From Hoylesella loescheii (lineage in GTDB: Bacteria; Bacteroidota; Bacteroidia; Bacteroidales; Bacteroidaceae): DNA of 64,000 bases. The stretch's first letter is position 1; every line of letters starts with the position of its first letter. Location: positions 62,001-126,000 of the forward strand of contig JADYUK010000003.1 in assembly GCA_021531755.1 (NCBI GenBank), in the 5' to 3' direction. A model generated the notes under the pieces. That model searched no databases. It saw only the letters and a program-made list of their open reading frames with translations, and was not told where the DNA came from. This document shows positions 17,141-25,993 of the stretch, piece by piece. The translations under genes were made by a program, and so were the position numbers.

Positions 17141-18961
17141 TCATCCTCGCTTAACACCTCTTTTCTTATCCTTGTCATTCCAAGGAGAATGACTATTACT
17201 TCCACCGCCTCCTGTACCTACACGAGCTTGAGCTGGGCCACCCATAGCTGCGATGAGGGCTGCACCTAGGAGTTCTGCCTGTTTTGCATTGACTTGTTCT
17301 GCGGGATCGAATGCGCTATTGACAAGTTCATGGATGGTAAGCTCGCCATCATCAAAGCGTTTTACATTATAGTAGCCAACATTATAAGACACTGCATCGT
17401 ATTCCTCATTGCCAACTTTTGTCCAGATATGAAGTGTTGGATCCATGCGGTTAGGAATAAAATAGTGGAGAAGTTCTGCACCTGAAGTTAGACGATAACG
17501 CTCAGGATGAGCTATCTTGTCAAGTTCCTCAATCTTCAACTGTAGTCGCTCGATGGTTTGTTTTAGACTGTCACGTTCTGCCTCTGCCTTTTGTGCTCTA
17601 CGCTGCAAAGTTGCCATCTGCTCAGCATGAGACTTCTTAACTTCATCAACCTTCGCTTGAGCATCTTTGAGCACTTTAGCTTTCTCCGTTTGAAGTTCCA
17701 GAACTTGTTTCCTGAGTTGTGAAATCTCATCCTCCTGGTCTGAGATTTTCTTTCGGGCTTTAGCCAAATCTCCCTTGTTGAAGATGCCGAGTATAGTTGC
17801 CTTACCTTCATCTGCGCTTTCCTTTTTAGATTCAAGTTCTGTGATTTCTGAGTCAAGTCTTTCTATTTGAAGATTCATGTGCGACAATTCAAGTTGAACT
17901 TTCTCTTGCTCTGATGTAAGGGAATAGAGAGTTTGCTTTGCTACCTCCAACTTCGCATTCTTATCCGAAAGATCAGCCTCATACTTCGATAGAGATGCCT
18001 TACAAAATTCAATCTGTGCCAAGATTTTTTCCTTGTTCCCCAGACCTGCTACCAATCGTTCTTCAAGAGAAGAAAGTTTCCCTGATACATCCTTCTGCCT
18101 ATTCTCCAGGTTTGTAATCATAGAAATCAGGCCTTCTTTTCGGGTTGTTGCCGTTTTCACATCTGCCTTGATGGATTCAAGTATAGTCTGCTCTTTTGCT
18201 TTCGTCCGTTCCATTTCGCGAATCTCGTATTTAAGTTCGCGATGATATTCATCAAGATTGCGATGCTTGGCTCCAGTGACATGAATATTATCGCCACGTT
18301 CAAGTCCCCACTTCTCATTGACGGCAGCATACCAATCGTGCCATTCACGCATCTTGTCGCGAGCTGCAACCAAAGAACTGCCTCCGAACATATCCTTTGC
18401 CGACAAGCGTCCATCTTTCAAGATTGGAGTAATGGTTGCATGGATATGACAGTTCTTCTCGTCACAATGAACGATAAATGAGATTATATTCTTCTCACCG
18501 ACTCTTTCCGACAGAGCCATGTAATTGTCGAGAGCGAACTGCTCTATCTCAGGCATCCGTTTGATGTGAGCGTTGCTCCCTCTTTCCTGAAGCACTTGAT
18601 TTCCGAATGCAAGTTCATTCATACGCTCACAATTTCCACCCATAACAAGACAAACAGAGTGATGCTGGGTGCTTCGAACCTTGGGCTCTACACCTGTTTC
18701 TGCAAGCCTCTCGGCTTTCCATTCTGCGATACGTGCATCTACTTTTTCTTTGATGCAGACAGATTTATCTACAGGTGCTATCACTGCACCCTTACGTACT
18801 TCAAAGTTGAGATGCGCACGACTCTTGTCATAGTTACGTTCTGGGTTATCCATTTTACACTCCCATCGGGACTCATCCCATTTTCGCTGATGTTCTGCGC
18901 TTAGTGCTGGAGTCATCTTCATCTTTGTGATTTCCAGCATGGCTTTTTTGCCTGTAGCCAT
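17141..18961 (-). CDS. mobV: MobV-family relaxase (Pre/Mob) of element A
   Basis: In this 606-aa protein the N-terminal 200 residues form the relaxase domain. The family hallmark HCDEKNCHIHATITP, which supplies metal-binding histidines, lies near residue 165, after NYMALSERVGEKNIISFIV. Residues 250-470 are a long coiled coil rich in E, K and L. A Gly-Ser-rich tail ends in KDKKRGVKRG. MobV relaxases nick oriT and lead the single strand into a recipient. Inverted repeats typical of an origin of transfer lie just upstream (18962-19124). Confidence 0.9.
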   Translation of the reverse strand: MATGKKAMLEITKMKMTPALSAEHQRKWDESRWECKMDNPERNYDKSRAHLNFEVRKGAVIAPVDKSVCIKEKVDARIAEWKAERLAETGVEPKVRSTQHHSVCLVMGGNCERMNELAFGNQVLQERGSNAHIKRMPEIEQFALDNYMALSERVGEKNIISFIVHCDEKNCHIHATITPILKDGRLSAKDMFGGSSLVAARDKMREWHDWYAAVNEKWGLERGDNIHVTGAKHRNLDEYHRELKYEIREMERTKAKEQTILESIKADVKTATTRKEGLISMITNLENRQKDVSGKLSSLEERLVAGLGNKEKILAQIEFCKASLSKYEADLSDKNAKLEVAKQTLYSLTSEQEKVQLELSHMNLQIERLDSEITELESKKESADEGKATILGIFNKGDLAKARKKISDQEDEISQLRKQVLELQTEKAKVLKDAQAKVDEVKKSHAEQMATLQRRAQKAEAERDSLKQTIERLQLKIEELDKIAHPERYRLTSGAELLHYFIPNRMDPTLHIWTKVGNEEYDAVSYNVGYYNVKRFDDGELTIHELVNSAFDPAEQVNAKQAELLGAALIAAMGGPAQARVGTGGGGSNSHSPWNDKDKKRGVKRG

Positions 18962-19047
18962 ATTATTCTATTGATTAATGATTATACGGTTATTGTTGAT
19001 TACTGCCAGAGCTTGCTCTTTCACCAGACAGACAAAAACCCTCGGAG

Positions 19048-19109
19048 AGCCTAACAGCCAAGTGAGCTTGGTGTATTAGGCTACACCAAAGGGTTATAAT
19101 GTCTGCAAG
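19048..19109 (+). other. Candidate oriT of element A
   Basis: A nested inverted repeat lies upstream of the relaxase gene: AGCCTAA (19048-19054) with TTAGGCT (19076-19082) encloses CCAAG/CTTGG. An overlapping stem TTGGTGTA (19068-19075) / TACACCAA (19082-19089) follows. Then comes TTATAATGTCTGCAAG at 19094-19109, found with one change at the same place upstream of the relaxase in element B. The layout (hairpin then conserved single-strand motif) is like known MobV nick regions; the nick position is unknown. Confidence 0.5.
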
Positions 19110-19124
19110 CAGACTCGTTACGGC

Positions 19125-19667
19125 TTAGTTTTCCCAAGGTTCAGCCTTCAGGTATCTGTTCAGATACATCTGCTCAATGGCATTAGGTGTTTGACGGATG
19201 TAAGCTTGAACGAAGCCGATGGCTTTACGCTTCTTCTCTTCGCTGAAGGTTTCCCAGATTGAGAGCGATTCGTTGCGATAAGTACCGGGTTTGGGATAAA
19301 TGGCTTCGATGGCATCGAGAGGTAGCGACTCGTCTGTTACTTCTGATGTGTTTGCATCTTCGTTTACGATTTGTTGCGATTCGCTATCAGCGGTATGAAG
19401 CTTCTTAGCTACCTTCTTCTTTGCAGCCGACTTCTTGCTCATGGCATTGGTCGTATTGATTTCGCTTCGTTTAGCAGAAGACTCACGTTGTGATTCTATT
19501 GTAGAGCGAAACAGAGAGAAGATTGCCTTGAGCGCACCATTGCTGAAAGTTGGGACAGTTCCCTCGTTGGCATACGAGGCAATGGCTTTGGCCATCTGCC
19601 CAGCTTCCTTATCATCAAGTTCTGCCAACATCACAAGATGACCAATAGGAATAACGAGATTTCTCAT
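19125..19667 (-). CDS. DUF6291-like hypothetical protein
   Basis: In this 180-aa protein the first 75 residues (LVIPIGHLVMLAELDDKEAG, then AIASYANEG and IFSLFRSTIE) resemble the DUF6291-type domain found beside phage and plasmid replication genes. The middle is a low-complexity Lys/Ala/Ser/Thr stretch, and the C-terminus (FVQAYIRQTPN) is helical. It lies between the DUF3987 gene and the oriT-like region, transcribed toward the relaxase. Function unknown; a replication or mobilization accessory role is inferred. Confidence 0.55.
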   Translation of the reverse strand: MRNLVIPIGHLVMLAELDDKEAGQMAKAIASYANEGTVPTFSNGALKAIFSLFRSTIESQRESSAKRSEINTTNAMSKKSAAKKKVAKKLHTADSESQQIVNEDANTSEVTDESLPLDAIEAIYPKPGTYRNESLSIWETFSEEKKRKAIGFVQAYIRQTPNAIEQMYLNRYLKAEPWEN

Positions 19668-19710
19668 ATGTTAAATTTTTGTTTTTTGCGGGCTTTCGCC
19701 CAGTTTTACT

Positions 19711-21525
19711 TCAATTGTTGATTTTTACATAATTGCCTTTGCTTGTGCGCTTGAGTCGCTTGTCCTGAATGAATTTGTCTATCCATTTGGAAGCCGTATT
19801 GGCGTTCTCGTTCATCTCTGAAACGATTCGGTCGTAAATGGATTTGTCGAACTCATCTGGGAGTTTGTGGTACAACGCATAGCGACGGGCATTGACTCCA
19901 GACTCTCTGTCGGGAAGAATGTTGAAAGCGTTCTTCGGTTGCAACTTCAAGTAAATGTGTACGGAGTGATAGAGCAAGATCTCACATAAGCACAACACCG
20001 TATTGAAATCCTTTTCAGTACATTCCAGGATTATCCTTCCGTCAGGGGCTCTGGATTGCGGATGGGGATTGTCGAAAGCACGTATAGCAGTAAACAGCAT
20101 CATCATGCGAAAGGCAATCAGTCCCAGTCTTCGGACGATTCCTTGCATCCCATTGTCAACTTCATCACAACACTCGTCATTGAGCCTGGCCAGCCACTCA
20201 ACGAAGTGACGTTGCAGATGCGTTGGCAATACGATGACAAAGGAACCTTGATCCATGAATTTATCGAGCAAGTGTAGAAATTCGTTTCCTATGGTTTTGA
20301 AAATAGTGTGCTTTGAACGACCGATGTCATCCGTAGCAAAAACATCGCGTATTCCTCTACGAAAGGGGATAAAGTAGAATATGAATCTGCTGAGCAATCC
20401 GTTCTCTGCATCTGGTATGAGATGACGAACCTGTTCGGGAGTGCCAGCCAGGACAACAGATATACGAGGATTGTCAATCTCAAGGTATTCTCTATCCTTG
20501 CGACGGCTCATGCTGATTCGTTCATGATGGAAACCCTTGCGTAGCATATCTGAATAATTACCATGTTCTGACTTGAGCGTTTGACTAAGCGTGTCTCCTT
20601 CTGTTTCAAAGATAAGTCCTCTGCCATCATTGTCGGCAAGAATGCCCATCAAGGAACTTGCGCTGCTGTTTGCCGGAACAACCAACGTCTTCTGTGGAGG
20701 TGGGTTGGGTTCGACAGCATCAGGATTCTTACCTTTGTTCTTCTGATACTCCGACATGTCTCGTTTGTAATCAAGTGCCATCTGCGATGATTGTTCGTGA
20801 AGCCGTTGATTAAGAGGATCCACTAACTCCCTGCATAAGGACAATGCCCCTTTGCCCATTCCAGCATCTGCTACAACAAACAGGTAGAGATTTGAATACA
20901 CTACACGTTCGTCGTAAACACCACATACATTGTCGAAACACACGGATAGGCATCCGATGGCTCCCAAGAGTATTATGTCTCGGTCCTTTGAAGAGATGGC
21001 ATTACTAACTACTTTGAGTAAAAAGAGAGGTAAACCGTCAAAAACGGTCTCTGGGAACCGGGGCAATTCATTAGCGGGTTTCACCCATTTTGCCGTTTTG
21101 CCATTTTGGTAATTTGGTAAAATTGTAACAGGAGAATGGCTTAATCTGACGCCTGATAGAGCGGCATGATGAAAGAAGGATGCGATAGTCACACCTGTCC
21201 CTTTTCCATTCAGACAATTAGAAAACTGCTTATCAGTGGTGGAATAATCATAGTCGGGATGTAATCGGCTCAAACGATGGAAAAAATCACGTCCTCCTTC
21301 ACCCAAACCTTCTGATAATGCGAAGCCGATATTGACCCAGGTATCATATTGGGGAGCAATGTCAATTCCTCTCGCCTCGATATCTGCAACGACTCTCTCT
21401 ACCTCCACATGAAGATCTGTGGTTGTCTCGTTGAGGGACATAACGGCGGAATATGTTGGTTCTTGCTTAGAAGGGACATTCTCCCATTCTTGGGCGGAAA
21501 ATGTTTTCTTTGACATATTCTTCAT
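19711..21525 (-). CDS. DUF3987 domain protein (primase/helicase-like) of element A
   Basis: This 604-aa protein has a DUF3987 core: VVADAGMGKGALSLCREL (P-loop-like, GMGKG) near residue 215 and IFETEGDTLSQTLKSEHGNY near 300. It ends with a winged-helix-like tail (NANTASKWIDKFIQDKRLKR). Such proteins accompany VirE_N proteins in Bacteroidales mobile elements and are thought to act in element replication. I start it at the ATG at 21525 because homology with the equivalent gene in element B begins at M-x-x-M-S-K-K-T-F-S; an open frame extends further upstream inside the preceding gene. It overlaps that gene by 59 bases. Confidence 0.8.
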   Translation of the reverse strand: MKNMSKKTFSAQEWENVPSKQEPTYSAVMSLNETTTDLHVEVERVVADIEARGIDIAPQYDTWVNIGFALSEGLGEGGRDFFHRLSRLHPDYDYSTTDKQFSNCLNGKGTGVTIASFFHHAALSGVRLSHSPVTILPNYQNGKTAKWVKPANELPRFPETVFDGLPLFLLKVVSNAISSKDRDIILLGAIGCLSVCFDNVCGVYDERVVYSNLYLFVVADAGMGKGALSLCRELVDPLNQRLHEQSSQMALDYKRDMSEYQKNKGKNPDAVEPNPPPQKTLVVPANSSASSLMGILADNDGRGLIFETEGDTLSQTLKSEHGNYSDMLRKGFHHERISMSRRKDREYLEIDNPRISVVLAGTPEQVRHLIPDAENGLLSRFIFYFIPFRRGIRDVFATDDIGRSKHTIFKTIGNEFLHLLDKFMDQGSFVIVLPTHLQRHFVEWLARLNDECCDEVDNGMQGIVRRLGLIAFRMMMLFTAIRAFDNPHPQSRAPDGRIILECTEKDFNTVLCLCEILLYHSVHIYLKLQPKNAFNILPDRESGVNARRYALYHKLPDEFDKSIYDRIVSEMNENANTASKWIDKFIQDKRLKRTSKGNYVKINN

Positions 21526-22102
21526 ATTTTGGATTAATATAAGCCTGTGGGTCATAGGGAAGGAAACATGAACGAGCCACGTCGCTTCCAGAGTTATCCA
21601 CAGGAGGTAAGCCTGTTGACTTGATGCAATTTGCCACCGCCTTGAAGAGACGGGCATGTTCCCATCCCTTTAGTTCAATAGGAATTATCCATTTCACACC
21701 ATCACCTGAAGGACTGGTAAACATCAGTTCTGTATCGAAGTATTCATGTTTCAACAGTTGCTCTTTGAGTTTGTCCGGATTCCCGACATGGTCAAAATCC
21801 AGACACATCAAGCCAGAGTGTTGCAACAGTTCTTTTTCATTTCGTCTGCGGAACAATCCTGAGAATGTGCAGTAGTCAAAATGAGTAGCCTTGAACTTTT
21901 TAGCTTCGGATGATGAGGGCATTGCGCGTAGAGTCTCGGTTTGTTGCTTCGCATAGTGACCAACAACATAGCGATACACATCAACTACCGTGATAGCACG
22001 ATATGGTTCTGTGTTCTGGATAGGTTTCTGGAAGAAGGAGAACTCATGTAAGTCCTCCATTCCGTCCCAAAAGTCTGAAGCATTATCATACATCATACGC
22101 AC
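21467..22102 (-). CDS. VirE_N / BT4734-like protein of element A
   Basis: This 211-aa protein matches the BT4734/VirE N-terminal domain, a primase-polymerase-like fold in Bacteroidales mobile elements. Features include FDYCTFSGLFRRRNEKEL, the acidic pair in LMCLDFDHV near residue 95, SPSGDGVKWIIP near 130, and GSDVARSCFLPYDPQAYINP near 170. It ends in RMGECPF, the same ending as the element B copy. It is co-transcribed with the HTH gene (gap 2 bases) and overlaps the DUF3987 gene, so the three probably act together in replication. Confidence 0.8.
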   Translation of the reverse strand: MRMMYDNASDFWDGMEDLHEFSFFQKPIQNTEPYRAITVVDVYRYVVGHYAKQQTETLRAMPSSSEAKKFKATHFDYCTFSGLFRRRNEKELLQHSGLMCLDFDHVGNPDKLKEQLLKHEYFDTELMFTSPSGDGVKWIIPIELKGWEHARLFKAVANCIKSTGLPPVDNSGSDVARSCFLPYDPQAYINPKYEEYVKENIFRPRMGECPF

Positions 22103-22104
22103 AT

Positions 22105-22458
22105 TTACTTTTTAGAGTTAATGAATGCCTGTGCCTCACGCATGAGGTCTTCTTCTGTCTTTCGAGCACCACTCTTCAACCATTCATCGATTTCAGACTG
22201 AAGGAACATAAGCCCCTTGGTCATCTTATGATATGGGATAGTCTTCTTTGACACCCATTCATAGACAGTCTGCTTCTTGGGATGGCTGGGATGGTAAGCA
22301 CATAGCTCATCAATGTTCATCCATCGAGGTGATTCACTAACCTGCTGCTTGTTCCGCAGCGTGTTGACAGTCTTCTGAAGGCTATCAACTTTCTCAATAA
22401 GGTAGGACAACGCTTTTGGCATCTCCTCCAGCGAATTAACTGTGTAATTTTCGTTCAT
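22105..22458 (-). CDS. HTH (excisionase/MerR-like) DNA-binding protein of element A
   Basis: This 117-aa protein has an N-terminal coiled-coil-like helix (LEEMPKALSYLIEKVDSLQK) and a C-terminal helix_turn_helix_17-type domain (IDELCAYHPSHPKKQTVYEW, then FLQSEIDEWLKSG). It is the first gene of the HTH-VirE_N-DUF3987 cluster and probably regulates the element or assists replication. The counterpart in element B is at 44168. Confidence 0.75.
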   Translation of the reverse strand: MNENYTVNSLEEMPKALSYLIEKVDSLQKTVNTLRNKQQVSESPRWMNIDELCAYHPSHPKKQTVYEWVSKKTIPYHKMTKGLMFLQSEIDEWLKSGARKTEEDLMREAQAFINSKK

Positions 22459-22590
22459 AGTTTATGTTGTATTTACTTCTTGATTTTGCGCCTTTTCTTG
22501 TTGTTTGGCGATGCAAAGGAACTCACTATTTCGCGAACAGCCATAAAAACAACCAATTGCAGCCCCGATATTAAAATAGTTTATAATTTG

Positions 22591-22618
22591 AGTATGATTT
22601 TTCGGCGAAAATCATACT
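22591..22618. repeat. Perfect hairpin in HTH-integrase intergenic region
   Basis: AGTATGATTTT (22591-22601) pairs perfectly with AAAATCATACT (22608-22618) around a six-base loop. It lies in the 289-base gap (22459-22747) upstream of the HTH-VirE_N-DUF3987 genes. It may be a regulatory or replication-origin structure; no direct evidence favours either. Confidence 0.4.
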
Positions 22619-22701
22619 ATTAAGCTGAACAACAGTGCTTTATGAAGACATGAACAAAGACAATGAAAACTTACATGGAGGAGATAATAAAGACATAAAA
22701 A

Positions 22702-22723
22702 AGCCTCCGAAAACTCGGAGGCT
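22702..22723 (-). terminator. Intrinsic terminator of the integrase gene, element A
   Basis: AGCCTCCG / CGGAGGCT forms a perfect 8-bp stem. On the - strand it is followed by a run of six T residues, 25 bases past the integrase stop, so it has the form of a classical rho-independent terminator. Confidence 0.85.
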
Positions 22724-22747
22724 AAGTAAGGATGTCGTTATAGAACA

Positions 22748-24037
22748 TTAGATGACCTTTGCGTCATCAAGAGATTCATTCGAGGTGTTGAGTCCATCTA
22801 TCTGGAGCACCTCGGCAGCATTTCGTTTGCTCTTATCAACTATATGAGCATAGATTTGAGTGGTCTTTACGTTTGTATGACCCAGCATACCTTTTACAAC
22901 AAATATATCCGTGCCATTCTCCAACTGAAGGGTGGCGAATGTGTGACGCGAACAGTGAAAGGTAATATGCTTCTTGATTCCTGAAGCTGCTATCCATTTC
23001 TTCAGCGGACGTGATATCCATGAAGAGCCTGTCAATCCTGCAAATATCTGCTGGTCGTGTTCTCCTGGCTCTCCACAGAGCGAGTATGCCTGTTCATTTA
23101 TTGGCAGGTTGTCAACAACGTGCGTCTTCCGTTGAGTGAAGTCCACACGCCAGCCTGTTGACGTCTTCTGTATCTCGCCCCATGTGAGTTCATGAATGTC
23201 GCAGAGCCGTATGCCTGTAAGTATTGCAAAGAAAAAGGCACGTTTCAACACTTCGTTCTCACAAGGTGTTTGAGCAAGTAGCTCAGCTTCCTCAAGGGTC
23301 AGTGTCTCGCGCTTGACTTTGAGTTCTGGTATGCCCTTTACCTTAGCGGCAATATCCACCGTCAGGTATTCGTCGATGAAGGCACGATGCAGGCCAGCCT
23401 TTACGATTGAGAAGTAGGTGGCGGCTGAGTTTTGTGACAGTGTGCCTTTCTTGTTTCCGCCTTGTGGAGCTGTGAGCATAAACAGTTTCAGGTCTTCAAG
23501 TAGTCTTACATTGATTTTTCTAAAAGGAATAGGCTTCCCCTCAGAAAATATGCTGAGCAACTTGCCTACGCGACACCAATTCACAATGATAGATTTGGAA
23601 CTATTAGGGTGTACCTTATATATAATACTGTTGAAGTAGGCAATGAAGTCCTGTTCTGAACGTTCGTTCTGAGCAATCATCTCTTGTTCTCTGTCGGAAT
23701 ACACCACTGCGGTATCATACTCTTGCTGACGCAACGCGCGAACCTTCTCGGCATAAAGACAAGACTCACGATCCAAGCGAGATGTGCATTGGATTACTCC
23801 ATTGATGTCACGCTTGGGTTTGTACTTGTAGTTGCCGCCTTCATCAATGCCGGAAACGGCTGTCATATCCCAGATGGGAGTTGTGATAGTACGATTGACA
23901 GCTTCAACTATTCTGGCAGGCTTGTCGCTGTCGGGTTTTCTAACTGGGTACGACTCAATGATGAGGTACCATTCGTCACGATAAGCAGACTTTCTAAGCT
24001 TGACCGTGACCTTAGTGTGCAATAAAGGTTTTCTCAT
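22748..24037 (-). CDS. int: Tyrosine recombinase (integrase) of element A
   Basis: This 429-aa phage-integrase-family protein has an N-terminal SAM-like core-binding region at residues 120-215. The catalytic domain shows R in GIRLCDIHELTW near residue 278, H-x-x-R in HCSRHTFATL near 361, and the nucleophile tyrosine in TTQIYAHIV near 397. It recombines the element's att site with the chromosomal target. It lies directly before its candidate att region (24676-24769), and its start touches the end of the excisionase-like gene. The element B integrase is the same length and clearly related but diverged. Confidence 0.93.
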   Translation of the reverse strand: MRKPLLHTKVTVKLRKSAYRDEWYLIIESYPVRKPDSDKPARIVEAVNRTITTPIWDMTAVSGIDEGGNYKYKPKRDINGVIQCTSRLDRESCLYAEKVRALRQQEYDTAVVYSDREQEMIAQNERSEQDFIAYFNSIIYKVHPNSSKSIIVNWCRVGKLLSIFSEGKPIPFRKINVRLLEDLKLFMLTAPQGGNKKGTLSQNSAATYFSIVKAGLHRAFIDEYLTVDIAAKVKGIPELKVKRETLTLEEAELLAQTPCENEVLKRAFFFAILTGIRLCDIHELTWGEIQKTSTGWRVDFTQRKTHVVDNLPINEQAYSLCGEPGEHDQQIFAGLTGSSWISRPLKKWIAASGIKKHITFHCSRHTFATLQLENGTDIFVVKGMLGHTNVKTTQIYAHIVDKSKRNAAEVLQIDGLNTSNESLDDAKVI

Positions 24038-24596
24038 TATTCTTCTGATTTATATAAATTGTCAATTTCTGTTTTAGGGACATACACATAGTTCCCGATT
24101 TGACGAGAGGGAATAGAGTATTTCCTGACATGAGTCCATACGGAACTGTCGTTGATGCGATACTTCTCACAAACCTCGCCAATGGTGTAGCAGTCTTCGG
24201 GCTCAAGGCTGTAAGTTTTTGGCAATGGCGTTTCCTTAATGTACTTGGCGATAGGACGTTTCACAAAAGCTTTCTCCAGATCTTTACGGTTTAGCCTTGT
24301 CATCTTGGTTCCTATATTGATGCTTGGAATCTCACCTCTGCGTATCATTAGATACAGCGTGCCACGTTCAATTCCATAGATGGCTACGGCTTCCCTTACC
24401 GAGATGAACTCCCTTACCTTTGGAACACTCTTGGCAATCAGAGCCAGTTTCTTTTCTCTGGCTTCAGTTCTCTTCTTTTTTGCATATGCAGCATCACTGC
24501 ATTTTTGCAGCAATAATAGCTGTCGAGCGTCTTGATTAGAAATACCTTTCCGCAGAAACGGCATTTTCGCTTGATTTCCAGACCTAAATTTGGCAT
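24037..24596 (-). pseudogene. Excisionase-like zinc-finger/HTH gene with -1 frameshift
   Basis: Reading from the ATG at 24596 gives MPNLGLEIKRKCRFCGKVFL with an unfinished zinc finger. The frame is lost at a run of five A residues (24502-24506 on the opposite strand). Adding one A restores ...CCKKCSDAAYAKKK, completing the C-x2-C...C-x3-C finger and joining the long downstream frame. The rest has two HTH_17-like domains (FISVREAVAIYGIERGTLYL and CYTIGEVCEKYRINDSSVWT). The element B gene at 46198 has the same layout intact. As it stands, a shorter protein could start at 24564 without the finger. Confidence 0.7.
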
Positions 24597-24675
24597 TGTT
24601 ATTTTTCTTTTTAGTTAATATGTAACATGTAACAAATTGAAATCGCCTTAAATCGCCACTTTACCATCCTGTACG

Positions 24676-24744
24676 TCACCGACGTTTTTGTAAGGATTAG
24701 TAAGGTTTTGTATGGATTAGTCGAGCTTCACCGACTTTTTTGTA
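24676..24744 (+). repeat. Iterated arm-type repeats near element A att
   Basis: TCACCGACGTTTTTGTA (24676-24692) recurs with one change at 24728-24744, and GGATTAGT occurs at 24694 and 24714. The T-rich core resembles the inverse of the end of the adjacent 23-base direct repeat. Such iterated sites beside an integrase/excisionase pair are likely arm-type binding sites; this is inference. Confidence 0.45.
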
Positions 24745-24746
24745 GT

Positions 24747-24769
24747 GTTGCACGCATGTCGCAAAAACG
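24747..24769 (+). repeat. Possible att direct repeat, right copy (element A)
   Basis: This 23-base sequence matches 21-43 at 21 of 23 positions (A/G changes at positions 8 and 15). It follows the integrase, the excisionase and the arm-like repeats, where the right att site is expected. Confidence 0.5.
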
Positions 24770-24820
24770 CCGTAAAAAAAGGAATAATAAGCACATAATA
24801 AACATGAGCTCATAAAATGC

Positions 24821-24855
24821 AAATAGCGTGTAACTCATTGAGCTACACGCTATTT
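24821..24855. terminator. Palindromic hairpin, probable displaced dnaK terminator
   Basis: This 35-base palindrome with one mismatch has the core AACTCATTGAG. The hairpin behind the present dnaK (46893-46923) has almost the same core with different outer arms, and both lie about 33 bases after a FEEVK-stop sequence. It is therefore best explained as the original terminator of dnaK pushed away by insertion of element B. Confidence 0.6.
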
Positions 24856-24888
24856 GATGGTGTTTTGTTATGTCTTTACCTATCGGTC

Positions 24889-24906
24889 TCATTTGACCTC
24901 CTCAAA
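24889..24906 (-). repeat. att repeat of element B: displaced dnaK 3' end
   Basis: On the - strand this reads F-E-E-V-K-stop, the same as the end of dnaK at 46956-46973. Fifteen of 18 bases match, with all differences in synonymous third positions or the stop codon. The preceding codons do not match dnaK, placing the crossover here. Confidence 0.7.
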
Positions 24907-25008
24907 TCTAAACATCATTGTGTATCAATACGTTACAATAACACGTTAACGATAAGAAAATGTAATAGAGGCGGTTGTGATAAACAAGCATAGGAATCGA
25001 TAAATACA

Positions 25009-25989
25009 CTATTGGTGATTCTTGCCAAGTACTTTCTCTTCCAACTGAGGCAGATGGTCTATGATGTTCGCATCAATTTCGATTGTATATGAGCCCGCAG
25101 TGTTGCGCAGCGTCTTTTGTATGCTTGAAGGTTCGGTGTTGCTAAACCAGGCATAAAAGAGATTGAGTGCAAACAGAGCCGTTGTCTTCGGATCAATTCC
25201 GTATTGGTTTGCTATATTCCAGCAGAAGTTCTTTAGGTCGGCTTGCTTCAGCCCCTTCTTCTTGCTGACGGAAAGGACTTCCATTCGGGTAACACCATTG
25301 AGTTCAACAAGAAGTTTGACAGCTTCCTCTATCTGATAAAGTTCCTCATCCGTGAAACCATGAGGCATGAGCGTATAACGGGTATATTTGAGGACGGCTT
25401 CAAGTTTCCTTGCTTCGCGAGCGACTTTTGCTTCATTCATCTGCTTGCGGTCAATTTGCACTTGATTGATGAATACCTCCAACTCGTCATGTGCCTTCTG
25501 GATGTCACGCTTCAACTGCAACTTTTCCAATGCCTCAGGAGTAACAATTATTTCTTCTGGACTATGTGATTCTACATTGCTTTCTCTTTTGGGAGTGTCA
25601 TCAGCAATAGGTGCAGCATTCTTTGTATTGGTGATAGTTTCTGTCTTCTCTTGTGCCTTCTTCTGTATATGGCCAAGGTTTTGAGCGATGTGCTCCTCCA
25701 TCTCCTCGCGGTCTGCTATGCTGTTCCATTCTTTGCGGTGAGACTTGAAGTAAGCATAGAGTCCCGTCTTGATGCCATGACAGGCAAGCACAAACAGAGC
25801 GTAATAGCCAACGAATATCGGAATTGTGAGCAGAACACACACAAAGTCATTATTTCCACCCACTATCCACTGAGATGTTTTGTAAGCCGCAATGACGTAA
25901 GTGATGATGAGAATGCCAAGGAAAACCTTGTCAAAGTTTCGAGCCATCCCATCCTTCCGATGGGGTACAGGGAAAATATCAATCTCCAT
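25009..25989 (-). CDS. Hypothetical membrane protein with C-terminal helical domain
   Basis: In this 326-aa protein, two hydrophobic segments lie near residues 20-40 (VFLGILIITYVIAAY) and 50-75 (CVLLTIPIFVGYYALFVLAC). A long charged cytoplasmic region follows, then a helical C-terminal part (TDEELYQIEEAVKLLVELNG, ALNLFYAWFS). The start at 25989 (MEIDIFPVPH) is chosen because it follows the XRE gene by four bases. The two genes are probably one operon. No family recognised; an element-maintenance or defence-membrane role is possible. Confidence 0.6.
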   Translation of the reverse strand: MEIDIFPVPHRKDGMARNFDKVFLGILIITYVIAAYKTSQWIVGGNNDFVCVLLTIPIFVGYYALFVLACHGIKTGLYAYFKSHRKEWNSIADREEMEEHIAQNLGHIQKKAQEKTETITNTKNAAPIADDTPKRESNVESHSPEEIIVTPEALEKLQLKRDIQKAHDELEVFINQVQIDRKQMNEAKVAREARKLEAVLKYTRYTLMPHGFTDEELYQIEEAVKLLVELNGVTRMEVLSVSKKKGLKQADLKNFCWNIANQYGIDPKTTALFALNLFYAWFSNTEPSSIQKTLRNTAGSYTIEIDANIIDHLPQLEEKVLGKNHQ

Positions 25990-25993
25990 ACTT

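Larger units (their letters stand above)
21..24769. mobile_element. Element A: predicted integrative mobilizable element with defence cargo
   Basis: The A+T-rich segment has a rightward block of defence genes (2149-17023) followed by a leftward mobility block: MobV relaxase, DUF3987 and VirE_N proteins, an HTH protein, a tyrosine integrase and an excisionase-like gene. The limits are inferred from an imperfect 23-base direct repeat (21 of 23 identical) at 21-43 and 24747-24769; the right copy lies just beyond the integrase/excisionase genes, where an att site is expected. No conjugation (tra) genes are present, so transfer would need a helper. The left limit is less certain because it lies at the edge of the window. 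Confidence 0.6.

Noticed and set aside
19711..21657. Longer version of the DUF3987 protein starting at 21657
   Set aside because: The first 44 residues are read inside the VirE_N gene and have no counterpart in element B; the start at 21525 matches.
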